From NCBI GenBank assembly GCA_023227945.1, contig JALOCC010000005.1, positions 1-64,000 on the forward strand: a stretch of 64,000 bases of DNA. Direction: 5' to 3'. A program made the position numbers and the translations under genes. Position 1 is the stretch's first letter. Every line of letters starts with the position of its first letter. This document shows positions 15,402 to 24,640 of this stretch, in pieces. Under the pieces are notes generated by a model. The model saw only the letters and a list, made by a program, of their open reading frames with translations, made no database searches and was not told the DNA's origin. The DNA is from Candidatus Omnitrophota bacterium. GTDB lineage: Bacteria > Omnitrophota > Gorgyraeia > Duberdicusellales > 4484-171.

Positions 15402-17615
15402 ATGAAAGAAATATTTAACAAGATAATATTTACTATAGCTATCTTTGCTTTTCTTTCTTGTTTTCCTTTTCTTGCCTTTCCTCAGGAAAAAGTCCTCCCG
15501 GTTGAAATTAACGGAGATGAAATAAATTATGTACAGGCAGACGGCACGGTTCTTGTCAAAGGCCATGTCAAACTGAAATACAAGGAGATGGTGATTACAT
15601 GCGATGAGGCAAGTTATAATGCGAATACCAACATTGCCAATTTAAAAAGCAACGTAAAAATAGTGAGAAAAGATACAACTATTTACGGCGAAACAGTAGT
15701 TTATGATTTTAACAGCCAGAACGCAAAAATGGTAAATATGAGGATAGTATCGCCTCCGGTTTACGGTAAGGCAACTTCCGCCGGCAGCGAAGGCTCGAAT
15801 AAATATGTCTTAACTGGCGGATATATCACAACCTGTGACTTGGAGAAGCCTCACTATAAACTGATGGCAAAACAGATAATTGCTTATCCTAAGGTAAAGA
15901 TTGTTGCCAAAAATGTCGTGATGAAAGTTGGCGAAATTCCTGTTTTTTATTTCCCTTACCTGGCAGTTCCGCTTAAAGATAAATCTTTTCCTTTTATGAT
16001 AGTTCCAGGAAGTAGCAATGACTGGGGTTCTTATGTTTTAGGCCGCTGGCGTTATCATCTTAATGACCAGCAGCGTGGCCGCATTATACTTGATTGGTAT
16101 GAGAAAAGAGGCGTTGGTTATGGTATAAGCCATCATGTTGAGAGCAAAAAATATGGCGAAGCCCTTGTTAACTATTACAATATAGAAGATGACCTTTATA
16201 AGCTGGGAAATCGGGAAGAACTTTTTGACAGGTATCCGGAAAGGAAAAGTATTGACCCTAAATATTTGCAAGATGACCGTTATAAAGCGCAATTCTCGCA
16301 TAGTTGGCAGCCTACGGAAAATTTGTCTTTATTAAGCGAATTTAACAAATTCTCTGACGAATTTTTTATGAAAGATTTTTTCACCCGTGAATACGAAATA
16401 GAACCGCACCCATTAAGCTATAATTTAACAACTTATTCTTTCCCGAATTCTTCTCTGTCACTTTTAACGCAGGCAAGGGCAAACCACTTTTTTTCTGAAG
16501 TAGAATATCTGCCTCAACTTGAATATGATTTTTACCAGCAGACCCTGGGTCAAACAGGCCTGTATTTTCAATCAAAGACAACTGCAGGAAGCCTTGCGCA
16601 AAAAACCGCAAACTCCGGGCTTGGTGAGTCTTCAGGAAGAGTTTATACCAATAATGTTCTAAGCCGCCCGCAAAACTTTTTTGGCTGGCTTTATATTAAT
16701 CCTTATATAGGTAATTATAGTAGTTTTTATTCAAAAACTTTGGTTGACGAAGAAAATATTTGGCGTACTACCCCTACAGCAGGCGCTGACGTGAGCACAA
16801 AACTATACAAAATATTTAACACTAATTTTAATTTTTTTGGCACACCCGTTAAAAATATGCGCCATATCGTTACCCCAACCATTACCTATGCTTATACCCG
16901 TCCGCCTACAGTAGCGAATAGCAAGATTATTCAGTTTGACGCAATTGATAATCTGGCGAGAAATGAAACAGTAACAGTCACCTTGTATAATAAATTGCAA
17001 GCGAGAAATAATGAAAAAGTCTGGGATTTTTTATATTTTAGCCCGTCTTTTGAATTTCAAATTAATCGAAAAGAAGGAGTAAGCTTTTTTGATGAAACTG
17101 GCAATACCGTAGAACGAAGGGGCACTTATCTTAACCGGATAAAATCTGATTTAGAAATTTATTTTGCCGATGGTGTTTCTTTTAACGGCAATACTGACTT
17201 TGACGCTCTTACGAATGTTCTAAAAGAAGCAAATGCAGATTTAACTTTTCGTGACGTTAAAAAAGATAAATATTCGGTATCTGTTGGGCATAGATATGCC
17301 GTAGAATACGGTTCTGCCAGTGATCCTAGAATGTATAGCTCGCAAAGCACCTTGGATTTTGAATACCAGCTTACACAAAAATTGCGATTTAAGAATTACC
17401 TGCGCTATGAATATAAAACCGGAGCATTTGAAGAACAGCAATATGCTCTTCGGCAAGACTTGCATTGCTGGTGGATGGATGTCGGGGTAGATGTGGATAG
17501 GCAGAGAGAGGGTGTTACGGATTTAACCTTTTGGGTGGCTTTTACGCTTAAGGACTTTCCGGATCTTCATATTGGATTTGACCAAACTTACAGCGGTGCA
17601 AAGAAGACTTATTAA
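15402..17615 (+). CDS. lptD: LPS-assembly protein LptD (OstA)
   Basis: Outer-membrane beta-barrel that inserts LPS into the outer leaflet. It is 737 aa. A hydrophobic signal peptide (about 1-27) is followed by the periplasmic OstA jellyroll with repeated strands (VLVKGHVKLKYKEMVITCDEA), then the barrel, full of alternating aromatic strands, ending in an aromatic residue. Its presence indicates an LPS-bearing outer membrane. It starts two bases after the aldolase gene; the next gene starts inside its 3' end. Confidence 0.92.
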   Translation: MKEIFNKIIFTIAIFAFLSCFPFLAFPQEKVLPVEINGDEINYVQADGTVLVKGHVKLKYKEMVITCDEASYNANTNIANLKSNVKIVRKDTTIYGETVVYDFNSQNAKMVNMRIVSPPVYGKATSAGSEGSNKYVLTGGYITTCDLEKPHYKLMAKQIIAYPKVKIVAKNVVMKVGEIPVFYFPYLAVPLKDKSFPFMIVPGSSNDWGSYVLGRWRYHLNDQQRGRIILDWYEKRGVGYGISHHVESKKYGEALVNYYNIEDDLYKLGNREELFDRYPERKSIDPKYLQDDRYKAQFSHSWQPTENLSLLSEFNKFSDEFFMKDFFTREYEIEPHPLSYNLTTYSFPNSSLSLLTQARANHFFSEVEYLPQLEYDFYQQTLGQTGLYFQSKTTAGSLAQKTANSGLGESSGRVYTNNVLSRPQNFFGWLYINPYIGNYSSFYSKTLVDEENIWRTTPTAGADVSTKLYKIFNTNFNFFGTPVKNMRHIVTPTITYAYTRPPTVANSKIIQFDAIDNLARNETVTVTLYNKLQARNNEKVWDFLYFSPSFEFQINRKEGVSFFDETGNTVERRGTYLNRIKSDLEIYFADGVSFNGNTDFDALTNVLKEANADLTFRDVKKDKYSVSVGHRYAVEYGSASDPRMYSSQSTLDFEYQLTQKLRFKNYLRYEYKTGAFEEQQYALRQDLHCWWMDVGVDVDRQREGVTDLTFWVAFTLKDFPDLHIGFDQTYSGAKKTY

Positions 17616-18918
17616 GAAAAACTATAAGATTTGTGTAGTAGGCGCAGGCCATGTAGGGCTTGTAAGCGCGGCTTGTTTTTCTGAGCTTGGTTACCGGGTA
17701 ATTTGTGTTGACAACGATAAAAAGAAAATAAAATCCCTTAAGGAGAAAACCCTGCCTTTTTATGAACCTGGCCTGGATTCAATTGTGATAAAAAACATAA
17801 ATAGGGGAAACCTTGTTTTTACATCAGCGCTTCCACAAAGCGTAAAGAAATCAGACGTAATATTTATAGTTGTAGGAACGCCGCCGCTGCCTGACGGTTC
17901 GGCTGATTTAACCTCGATAGAAAATGTTGCCAGGGTAATTGCAAAGAATTTGAATTCCTACAAGCTTATTGTTGAAAAGTCAACCGTTCCGGTACAAACC
18001 GGAAGTAAGGTCAAGGAAACAATATGTCGATATAGAAAAAATAATACAGAATTCGATATAGCGTCTAACCCGGAATTTTTAAGAGAAGGAAAAGCTATAT
18101 ATGATTTTTTTCATCCGGATAGAATAGTGATAGGCGTAGAGTACGAGCGTGCCGAAAAGATTTTAAAGAGCCTGTATTCTTCTATTAAGGCACCAATAGT
18201 TGTAACCGACATAAATACTTCAGAGCTGATAAAACATGCTTCAAATTCATTCCTGGCGACAAAAATTTCTTTTATAAATGCTGTAGCGCATATCTGTGAT
18301 TTGGCAGGAGCAAATGTAAAAAAAGTTGCCTTAGGCATGGGATTGGATAAGCGCATCGGAAAAGATTTTTTGGATGCGGGTTTGGGCTACGGTGGTTTTT
18401 GTTTCCCAAAAGACCTGGAAGCCTTTATCTATATTTCTAAAAAGTTAGGCTATATTTTTGGCCTAATCCAGGAAGTTAAAAGCATAAATGACCAACAGAA
18501 AAAATATTTTGTCGAAAAAATAAAAGAACATTTATGGGTGTTAAAAAACAAAAAAATAGCAATATTGGGGCTTTCTTTTAAGCCTGATACCGACGATATG
18601 CGTTTTGCCCCTTCGATAGACATAGTTAATCTTCTTGTAAACGAAGGAGCGCACCTTAAGCTATATGACCCTCAGGCAAACAACGCAGCAAAAAAAATTT
18701 TAAGAAATAAGAAAATAACTTTTGCCAAAAATGCTTATGACGCGGTAAGAAATTGCGATTGTATCTGTGTTCTTACCGAATGGGAAGAGTTTAAGAAATT
18801 AGATTTCTCGAAAATAAAAAAAATAATGCATTATCCTTTGCTTGCTGACGGAAGAAATATGTTCGATAAGAAACAAATTGAAGTATTGGGTTTTAAGTAT
18901 ATAGGGATAGGCACTTGA
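17599..18918 (+). CDS. UDP-glucose 6-dehydrogenase
   Basis: Oxidises UDP-glucose to UDP-glucuronate with two NAD+. It is 439 aa. The Rossmann motif is KICVVGAGHVGLVSAACF, followed by EKSTVPVQTG and NPEFLREGKAI. The catalytic cysteine is in GYGGFCFPKD, and the C-terminal domain contains LGLSFKPDTDDMRFAPS. The GTG at 17599 overlaps lptD by 17 bases; a TTG at 17572 is also in frame. Together with the UXS gene at 24641 it would provide UDP-xylose. Confidence 0.92.
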   Translation, partial: QRRLIKKNYKICVVGAGHVGLVSAACFSELGYRVICVDNDKKKIKSLKEKTLPFYEPGLDSIVIKNINRGNLVFTSALPQSVKKSDVIFIVVGTPPLPDGSADLTSIENVARVIAKNLNSYKLIVEKSTVPVQTGSKVKETICRYRKNNTEFDIASNPEFLREGKAIYDFFHPDRIVIGVEYERAEKILKSLYSSIKAPIVVTDINTSELIKHASNSFLATKISFINAVAHICDLAGANVKKVALGMGLDKRIGKDFLDAGLGYGGFCFPKDLEAFIYISKKLGYIFGLIQEVKSINDQQKKYFVEKIKEHLWVLKNKKIAILGLSFKPDTDDMRFAPSIDIVNLLVNEGAHLKLYDPQANNAAKKILRNKKITFAKNAYDAVRNCDCICVLTEWEEFKKLDFSKIKKIMHYPLLADGRNMFDKKQIEVLGFKYIGIGT

Positions 18919-18932
18919 TAGGCGCTAATTCC

Positions 18933-19059
18933 CACGAATTTGGAACGAATTTACACGAATAAATTCAGGATTTCATTTGTGGCAATTCGTTTGTAATTTC
19001 CCGCCTTTGGCGGGATCCCGCCAAATAAAATATTAAGGTGCGGGACGTGGCCATTCGTG
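18933..19059. repeat. CACGAAT-word hairpin with nested CCCGCC stems
   Basis: The left arm iterates CACGAATTTGGAACGAATTTACACGAAT; the right arm has CAATTCGTTTGTAATTT and the final CATTCGTG. Two GC stems interrupt the right arm: CCCGCCTTTGGCGGG (19000-19014) and CCCGCC...GGTGCGGG (19017-19044). The second is the reverse complement of the nested stem found before murA. Confidence 0.75.
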
Positions 19060-19068
19060 CATCAATAT

Positions 19069-20370
19069 ATGGATACCTACGCGTTATTAAAAAATAAAAT
19101 TCAGAACAAGAAAGCTAACATAGGAATTATTGGCTTGGGCTATGTCGGCCTTCCGCTGGCTATAGCTTTTTCAAAGAAAGGTTATCTCGTCTACGGTGTT
19201 GACACGAATTCAAAACACATCGAGCGGTTAAATAAAGGAGAAAGATATATCGTTGATATTGACCCGCAAGAGGCGCTTAGCCTTATTCGTAAGAAAAGAT
19301 TTGTGCCTACAATTGACGCAAGCGTGCTTGGCATTTGTGATTGTATAATAATATGCGTGCCTACTCCGCTTAGAAGAGTTAAAATGCCCGATGTTTCATA
19401 TGTTTTAGCGGCAGCAAAAACGATAAAAAAATATCTTCAAAATCAGCTTATTATTTTAGAAAGCACTTCTTACCCCGCTACAACGAGAGAGGTAGTTTTG
19501 CCTGTCTTAAGGGGCACCGGGCAGCGTTTAGAAAAAGATTTTTTCCTCTGTTTTTCTTCCGAACGGGTTAATCCCGCAGATAAAAAGTTTCCTTTAACGA
19601 AAATACCAAAAGTTGTAGGTGGATTTTCAGAAAAATCAACAGAGCTCGCATGTATTCTGTATTCAAGAATAATAAACAAAGTATTTCCTGTATCAAGTCC
19701 GGAAGTAGCCGAAACTGCAAAACTTCTGGAAAATACTTTTCGTCTTGTAAATATTGCTTTAGCCAATGAATTTGCTCTTGTTTGCAATAAGCTTGGAATA
19801 AGCGTGTGGGAAGTAATTGAAGCAGCAAAAACAAAACCTTTCGGTTTTATGCCATTCTATCCGGGGCCGGGCCTGGGAGGCCACTGTATTCCTATTGACC
19901 CTTTATATTTGTCCTGGAAGGCAAAAAAACTTGGTTTTAAAACTAAAATGATAGACCTAGCTTCTTATATAAACCATTTTATGCCGAAATATGTAATAGA
20001 ACGGCTTGAAAAATTATTAGGCAGCCGTGACGTGCGTTTAAAAGGTGCCAAAATATTAATTCTTGGCGTTGCTTACAAAAAAGACGTAAAAGATTTAAGG
20101 GAGTCCCCGGCAATAGAGATAATTGAAACATTGCAGAGCAAAGGTGCGAACGTAAGTTTTCATGACCCGTTTTTACCTTATCTGAAAATTGATGGAATTG
20201 ATTTAAAGCGCATTGAATTTAGCAAGAAGAACCTAAAAACATTTGATTGCGTAATTGTAGTTACCGACCATAGTAACATTGATTACAATTTTATAAAAAA
20301 TAATGCAAGGCTTATATTTGATACCCGTAATGTTTATAAGCGGGGCGGCGAAAATATAATAAGGCTATGA
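19069..20370 (+). CDS. UDP-N-acetyl-hexosamine 6-dehydrogenase (WbpA/WecC type)
   Basis: NAD-dependent oxidation of UDP-GlcNAc or UDP-ManNAc at C6 to the uronate. It is 433 aa. The N-terminal Rossmann motif is IGIIGLGYVGLPLAIAF. SSERVNPAD and LLENTFRLVNIALANE separate this clan from UDP-glucose dehydrogenase. The catalytic cysteine lies in GLGGHCIPIDP. The ATG at 19069 is preferred over a GTG at 19057 that is part of the repeat. The next gene overlaps its stop by four bases. Confidence 0.92.
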   Translation: MDTYALLKNKIQNKKANIGIIGLGYVGLPLAIAFSKKGYLVYGVDTNSKHIERLNKGERYIVDIDPQEALSLIRKKRFVPTIDASVLGICDCIIICVPTPLRRVKMPDVSYVLAAAKTIKKYLQNQLIILESTSYPATTREVVLPVLRGTGQRLEKDFFLCFSSERVNPADKKFPLTKIPKVVGGFSEKSTELACILYSRIINKVFPVSSPEVAETAKLLENTFRLVNIALANEFALVCNKLGISVWEVIEAAKTKPFGFMPFYPGPGLGGHCIPIDPLYLSWKAKKLGFKTKMIDLASYINHFMPKYVIERLEKLLGSRDVRLKGAKILILGVAYKKDVKDLRESPAIEIIETLQSKGANVSFHDPFLPYLKIDGIDLKRIEFSKKNLKTFDCVIVVTDHSNIDYNFIKNNARLIFDTRNVYKRGGENIIRL

Positions 20371-20813
20371 TTAAGGGTGTTGGAATAAAGAAATTAAAGG
20401 TAAATTACGATACAAGGGGCCATTTGATGGAAATCCTGCGCCGCGATGACAAAATCTTTAAAAGATTCGGCCAGGTTTATATAACGACTGCCAACCCAGG
20501 CGTTGTTAAAGCCTGGCATTACCATAAATTACAGGATGATTATTTCTGTTGTGTTTTTGGCAAAATGCGCCTGGCTTTATATGACGCCAGGAAAAAATCA
20601 GAAACATACGGCAAGGTTATGAATTTTGAGCTAGGGCTCAATAATCCAAAACTGGTAAAGATTCCCAAGGGTGTTTATCACGGTTTTAAGTGTATTTCAG
20701 ATGTAGCCGCAATAGTGGTAAATACGCCTACTCTGCCGTATAATAAGAAAAAACCAGACGAGTACAGGGTGGACGCGTTTAATAATGATATTCCATACAA
20801 TTGGAAAAAATAA
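20367..20813 (+). CDS. RmlC-like cupin (dTDP-4-dehydrorhamnose 3,5-epimerase family)
   Basis: A 148-aa cupin of the sugar 3,5-epimerase superfamily. DTRGHLMEI and KAWHYHKLQDDYFCCVFGKM match the active-site strands, and IPKGVYHGFK the conserved HGF strand. It is shorter than classical RmlC (about 180 aa), so it belongs to the short group that may act on other keto-sugars or only bind. It lies next to rmlA/rmlB/rmlD, which supports dTDP-deoxysugar work. Start overlaps the preceding stop (ATGA). Confidence 0.8.
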   Translation: MIKGVGIKKLKVNYDTRGHLMEILRRDDKIFKRFGQVYITTANPGVVKAWHYHKLQDDYFCCVFGKMRLALYDARKKSETYGKVMNFELGLNNPKLVKIPKGVYHGFKCISDVAAIVVNTPTLPYNKKKPDEYRVDAFNNDIPYNWKK

Positions 20814-20940
20814 ACTCTAAACCCGAAATCCTAAATATTTATTTCAAGTTTGTGGTTTATTATTTGTGATTTGTTTAGAGTTTTCCGCCAGGGGCGGATC
20901 CGCCTTGTTTTTTCAAGGTGGCGGACGAGTTTAGGGTTTG
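20812..20940. repeat. AACTCTAAAC-word hairpin with nested CCGCC stem
   Basis: The left arm AAACTCTAAACCC pairs with GTTTAGAGTTT and GAGTTTAGGGTTTG in the right arm. The right arm is split by two GC stems: TCCGCCAGGGGCGGA (20884-20898) and TCCGCCTTG...CAAGGTGGCGGA (20899-20925). The half CAAGGTGGCGG is the complement of CCGCCACCTTG in the other nested stems. Confidence 0.7.
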
Positions 20941-20963
20941 TATAAAATAGGGGGAAGAATAAA

Positions 20964-21701
20964 ATGAAGGGTGTAATTCTAGCGGGCGGGCTTGGAACAA
21001 GACTATATCCGCTTACGAAAATTACAAATAAACATCTTTTGCCGGTTTTTGATAAGCCGATGATATATTACCCTTTAACAACACTTATGGATGCGGGAAT
21101 AAAAGATGTACTTATAGTTACCGGCGGCAACCACGCAGGAGAATTCTTAAGGCTTTTAGGCAATGGTAAAGAACTTAACTTAAAAGAAATCCATTATACT
21201 TATCAAACCGGAGAAAAAGGAATAGCTGACGCCCTTAGGCTTGCTGAAGATTTTGCTGATGGAGAAAGAATAGTTGTAATCTTAGGAGATAACTTATTCG
21301 GAGAATCAATTAAACCTTATACAGAAAAATTTGCCAAACAACGCGAAGGTGCAAAGATACTTATAAAAAAAGTACGCAACCCTCAAAGATTTGGCGTGGT
21401 AGATTTTAAAGATGGCAAAGTTATTTCAATAGAAGAAAAACCTAAAAGTCCAAAATCAAGCTATGCGGTGGCCGGTTTATATATGTATGACTCAAAAGTA
21501 TTTGATTTTATACGTAAATTAAAAGTTTCCCGTAGAGGAGAATATGAAATTACTGATATAAACAATATGTATATCAAAGAAGGAATTCTTACTTATGATA
21601 TTTTAAAAGGCTACTGGACTGATTGTGGAACATGCGAATCACTGCTTCGGGCAAATATAATTGTTGCCAAAAAACAAGGCATTAACCTAAAAAATTTATA
21701 G
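20964..21701 (+). CDS. Glucose-1-phosphate thymidylyltransferase (short RmlA-type)
   Basis: Makes dTDP-glucose or a similar NDP-sugar. It is 245 aa, the short form. The nucleotide-binding loop is ILAGGLGTRLYPLT; KPMIYYPLTTLMDAGI and ILGDNLFG (metal-binding Asp) follow, then EEKPKSPKSSYAVAGLYMYD. The C-terminal WTDCGT block is typical. RmlA-RmlB-RmlD order follows. The last seven codons and the bases after them form an imperfect tandem duplication. Confidence 0.92.
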   Translation: MKGVILAGGLGTRLYPLTKITNKHLLPVFDKPMIYYPLTTLMDAGIKDVLIVTGGNHAGEFLRLLGNGKELNLKEIHYTYQTGEKGIADALRLAEDFADGERIVVILGDNLFGESIKPYTEKFAKQREGAKILIKKVRNPQRFGVVDFKDGKVISIEEKPKSPKSSYAVAGLYMYDSKVFDFIRKLKVSRRGEYEITDINNMYIKEGILTYDILKGYWTDCGTCESLLRANIIVAKKQGINLKNL

Positions 21702-21724
21702 GGTGTTAACCTAAAAGGTTTATT
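21678..21724 (+). repeat. Imperfect tandem duplication at the rmlA/rmlB junction
   Basis: Two adjacent copies of a 23-24-nt unit: GGCATTAACCTAAAAAATTT and GGGTGTTAACCTAAAAGGTTT. The first encodes the RmlA C-terminus with its stop; the second forms the leader of the next gene. Confidence 0.7.
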
Positions 21725-22687
21725 ATGAAGTTACTTGTAACAGGCGGTTGTGGGTTTATAGGCTCTAATTTCATACACTATATTCTTGAAACATATCCGG
21801 ACTACAAAGTTACAAATCTGGATTGTTTAAATTATGCCGGTAATTTAGAAAATCTTTCGGATATCGCTAAGAATAAAAATTATAAGTTTGTAAAAGGTAA
21901 CATCAGAGACTTTAAGGTGATGAGCAAATTAATAAAAGAAAGCGATTATGTGGTCAATTTTGCCGCGCAAACCCATGTCGACAGGTCTATAAAAAAGGCC
22001 AGCGAGTTTATTGAAACAAATATAAACGGAGTATTTACTTTGCTTGAAGCCTGCCGTAATTCCAAAATAAAACTTTTCATACAGATAAGTACCGATGAAG
22101 TATATGGCAGCACCTTGGAAGGCGCATTTATAGAAACAGATTTGCTTTGCCCCTCAAGCCCTTATTCGGCATCAAAGGCAGCAGCGGATTGTTTGTGCAA
22201 TGCTTATGCGGCTACTTATAAAATCCCAGTGATAGTAACAAGGTGTACAAATAATTTTGGGCCTTATCAATACCCGGAAAAAGTAATACCACTTTTCGTA
22301 ACCAATCTTTTGCAAGGTAAGAAGGTGCCGCTTTACGGAGACGGGCTTAATGTCAGAGACTGGATTTATGTTTATGACCACGTGCGGGCGATTGATTTTC
22401 TGATGCATAAAGGAAAGACAGGAGAAATATATAATATATCTTCGAATAACGAAGTCTCAAACATCGAATTGACAAAACTAATACTTAAAAAATTTGGCCT
22501 CGACGAAAATTACATAAAATATGTGCAGGACCGCCCTGCTCATGACCGCCGCTATTCGCTGGATTCTTCAAGGTTACGTTTACTTGGCTGGAAGCCGGTT
22601 TATGATTTCAGTACATCTCTGGACGCAACTATTGATTGGTATAAAGAAAACACTAAGTGGTGGACGAAAATAAAACAGCAAAAGTAG
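21725..22687 (+). CDS. rmlB: dTDP-glucose 4,6-dehydratase
   Basis: Makes dTDP-4-keto-6-deoxyglucose, the shared precursor of rhamnose and Fuc4N/Qui4N. It is 320 aa. The NAD-binding motif is GGCGFIGSNF. NLENLSDI, STDEVYGS (the Asp-Glu of dehydratases) and SPYSASKAAAD (Tyr/Lys) follow, then RCTNNFGPYQYPEKVIPLF. Its product could feed RmlD here and the WecE aminotransferase 30 kb downstream. Its TAG stop lies in the first bases of palindromic copy C. Confidence 0.94.
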   Translation: MKLLVTGGCGFIGSNFIHYILETYPDYKVTNLDCLNYAGNLENLSDIAKNKNYKFVKGNIRDFKVMSKLIKESDYVVNFAAQTHVDRSIKKASEFIETNINGVFTLLEACRNSKIKLFIQISTDEVYGSTLEGAFIETDLLCPSSPYSASKAAADCLCNAYAATYKIPVIVTRCTNNFGPYQYPEKVIPLFVTNLLQGKKVPLYGDGLNVRDWIYVYDHVRAIDFLMHKGKTGEIYNISSNNEVSNIELTKLILKKFGLDENYIKYVQDRPAHDRRYSLDSSRLRLLGWKPVYDFSTSLDATIDWYKENTKWWTKIKQQK

Positions 22688-22776
22688 AAGCGGATTACCG
22701 CGGATACTTACGCGGATTTCCGCACACGAACTCGCTTGCGTTTATCCGCGTTTAGATCCGCGGATATCCGCTTCTA
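22685..22776. repeat. TAGAAGCGGAT palindromic element, copy C
   Basis: 92 bp. The ends are TAGAAGCGGATTACCGCGGA and TCCGCGGATATCCGCTTCTA, almost perfectly inverted. Interior: GAACTCGCTTGCGTTTATCCGCG. Here its first TAG is the stop codon of rmlB, a different frame from copies A, B and D. It ends 12 bases before the next start codon. Confidence 0.85.
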
Positions 22777-22788
22777 TAAAAGAAGCGA

Positions 22789-23649
22789 ATGCATAAGAAA
22801 ATCTTAGTTACCGGTTCACGCGGCATGCTTGGCGCAACGCTTCTGCCGTTGCTTAAAAACTACGACACTTTAGGAATAGATAAGGGTAATTGCGATATTA
22901 CCAACAAAAGCTCTTTGGCAAAAACCATAGGGAATCTAAAATTCGATGTAGTGGTGCATTGTGCGGCTTACACCGATGTAGATGGTGCTGAAGGAAAGAC
23001 AGGCAGCGCATTCCTGGTAAATGAAGAAGGAACAAGAAACGTAATTGAATCCATCAATAATAAAGACTGTTTTTTTATCTATATAAGTACAGACTATGTG
23101 TTTGATGGTAACAAAAAAACTGCATACACAGAGGAAGATATTGTTAATCCTCTAAGTATTTATGGCAAATCAAAACTGGCAGGAGAGAACTTAGTAGCGG
23201 GGTTAAATAAGTATATCATCATAAGGACAAGCTGGCTTTTTGGGCCCAATGGTAAAAATTTTATTTCTACGGTATTACGCCTTGCAAAAGAAAAAGAAAC
23301 AATCGAAGTAGCCGGTGACCAGATAGGTTCTCCCACGTATACACTGGATTTAGCCAAAGCGATATCGGATATAATTAATATATATTTCACAAAAGGTATT
23401 ACGTCAGGCATCTATAATATTACGAATACCGGTTTTTGCAGCTGGGCAGAGCTTGCCCGCTACATAATAAAAGAAGCAGGATTTAAAACGCATGTTGCAG
23501 AAATTAAATCGAAAGAACTTAAGCGCGCAGCCCAGAGGCCAAAAAATTCTATGCTTTCAAAAGAAAAATTTAAAGGTTTAAGTGGATATTATTTACCCAC
23601 GTGGCAGAAAGCAGTTCAACACTACTTGAAAAACTATTTACTTAACTGA
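22789..23649 (+). CDS. rmlD: dTDP-4-dehydrorhamnose reductase
   Basis: NADPH-dependent last step to dTDP-rhamnose. It is 286 aa. The nucleotide-binding motif is GSRGMLGATLL. VVHCAAYTDVDGAE is followed by ISTDYVFDG and the active-site NPLSIYGKSKLAGE (Tyr/Lys); RTSWLFGPNGKNF is also typical. The ATG directly follows AAAAGAAGCGA, a weak ribosome site. Confidence 0.93.
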   Translation: MHKKILVTGSRGMLGATLLPLLKNYDTLGIDKGNCDITNKSSLAKTIGNLKFDVVVHCAAYTDVDGAEGKTGSAFLVNEEGTRNVIESINNKDCFFIYISTDYVFDGNKKTAYTEEDIVNPLSIYGKSKLAGENLVAGLNKYIIIRTSWLFGPNGKNFISTVLRLAKEKETIEVAGDQIGSPTYTLDLAKAISDIINIYFTKGITSGIYNITNTGFCSWAELARYIIKEAGFKTHVAEIKSKELKRAAQRPKNSMLSKEKFKGLSGYYLPTWQKAVQHYLKNYLLN

Positions 23650-23659
23650 TTGAACATTT

Positions 23660-24619
23660 ATGATTGAATTGAAAAATAAAAAAATTCTTGTAACCGGAGG
23701 AGCAGGATTCATCGGCTCCCATATTGTTGACAGGTTGATTGCCGAAGGCGTTTCAGTCGTTGTCCTTGATAATCTTTGTTCAGGTAGAATAGAAAACATT
23801 ACCCGCCATAAAGAAAAATTAAAATTTATTCAAAAAGACCTGCGAGATGATTCTGCCCTGGATGAGGCATTAGAAGGAATTGATTTGATATCGCATCAGG
23901 CAGCGCTGAGAAGCGTTCCAAAATCAATGAAAAAACCTTTGGAGTATCACGACGTAAATGTAACGGCCAGCCTAAAACTTTTTTTAAAAGCAAGAGAAAA
24001 AGGTATTAAACGTATAGTAATTGCATCCAGCAGCTCGATTTACGGCGAACGGTTTGATTTTCCTGAAAAAGAAAGTGATTATCCTAAGCCCATTTCTCCT
24101 TATGCTGCGACCAAGCTCATAGATGAGCATTATGCTTATCTATTTAGCAAGCAATTTAGCCTTGGGGTGGTAGCACTACGTTATTTTAATGTCTATGGGC
24201 CAAGGCAATCTCTCGATGATGAATATGCTGTAGTCATCCCAAAGTTTATAACTTGCCTTTTAGAGGGAAAAAATCCCCCGATATACGGTGACGGCGAACA
24301 AGAGAGGGATTTTACTTATGTAGAAAATGTAGTTGAAGCAAATATCTTAGCTTTAACTAAGCCGGGCATAGAAGGGGAGGTCTTTAATATAGGTAACGGC
24401 GCACCCAATTCAGTAAATGGATTATTAAAATCATTAAATAAGATTATGAATAAGAATATCAGCGCCACGTATTTACCGCTTCGTGCGGGCGATGTGCGCA
24501 AAACCCATTCGGATATAAGCAAAGCAGCTAAGCTTTTAGGATGGCAGCCGGAGATTGGTTTTGAACAGGGGCTTACGAAAACAGTTGAGTGGTTTAAGAA
24601 CGTGGGACGTAGAACGTAG
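23660..24619 (+). CDS. NAD-dependent epimerase (UDP-GlcNAc/UDP-Glc 4-epimerase, WbpP-like)
   Basis: An extended SDR of 319 aa. GGAGFIGSHIVD binds NAD, and SSSSIYG and SPYAATK (Tyr/Lys) form the active site. The stretch SHQAALRSVPKSM resembles the QAALGSVPRSI block of WbpP-type UDP-HexNAc 4-epimerases, so UDP-GlcNAc or its uronate is a plausible substrate, in keeping with the dehydrogenase at 19069. The final residues GRRT and the TAG come from GGGACGTAGAACGTAG, a direct-repeat stretch. Confidence 0.85.
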   Translation: MIELKNKKILVTGGAGFIGSHIVDRLIAEGVSVVVLDNLCSGRIENITRHKEKLKFIQKDLRDDSALDEALEGIDLISHQAALRSVPKSMKKPLEYHDVNVTASLKLFLKAREKGIKRIVIASSSSIYGERFDFPEKESDYPKPISPYAATKLIDEHYAYLFSKQFSLGVVALRYFNVYGPRQSLDDEYAVVIPKFITCLLEGKNPPIYGDGEQERDFTYVENVVEANILALTKPGIEGEVFNIGNGAPNSVNGLLKSLNKIMNKNISATYLPLRAGDVRKTHSDISKAAKLLGWQPEIGFEQGLTKTVEWFKNVGRRT

Positions 24620-24637
24620 GATGTAGGACGTGGGACG
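24600..24637. repeat. GTGGGACGTAGAACG direct-repeat stretch
   Basis: GTGGGACG, TAGAACG, TAGGATG, TAGGACG, TGGGACG in tandem: five variants of a 7-8-nt word with no complementary arm. It resembles a single arm of the hairpins in the neighbouring gaps. It spans the stop of one gene and ends before the ATG of the next. Confidence 0.6.
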
Positions 24638-24640
24638 AAA

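Noticed and set aside
19057..19068. GTG start for the UDP-HexNAc dehydrogenase
   Set aside because: It is part of the CATTCGTG end of the intergenic repeat; the ATG 12 bases later fits the family better.
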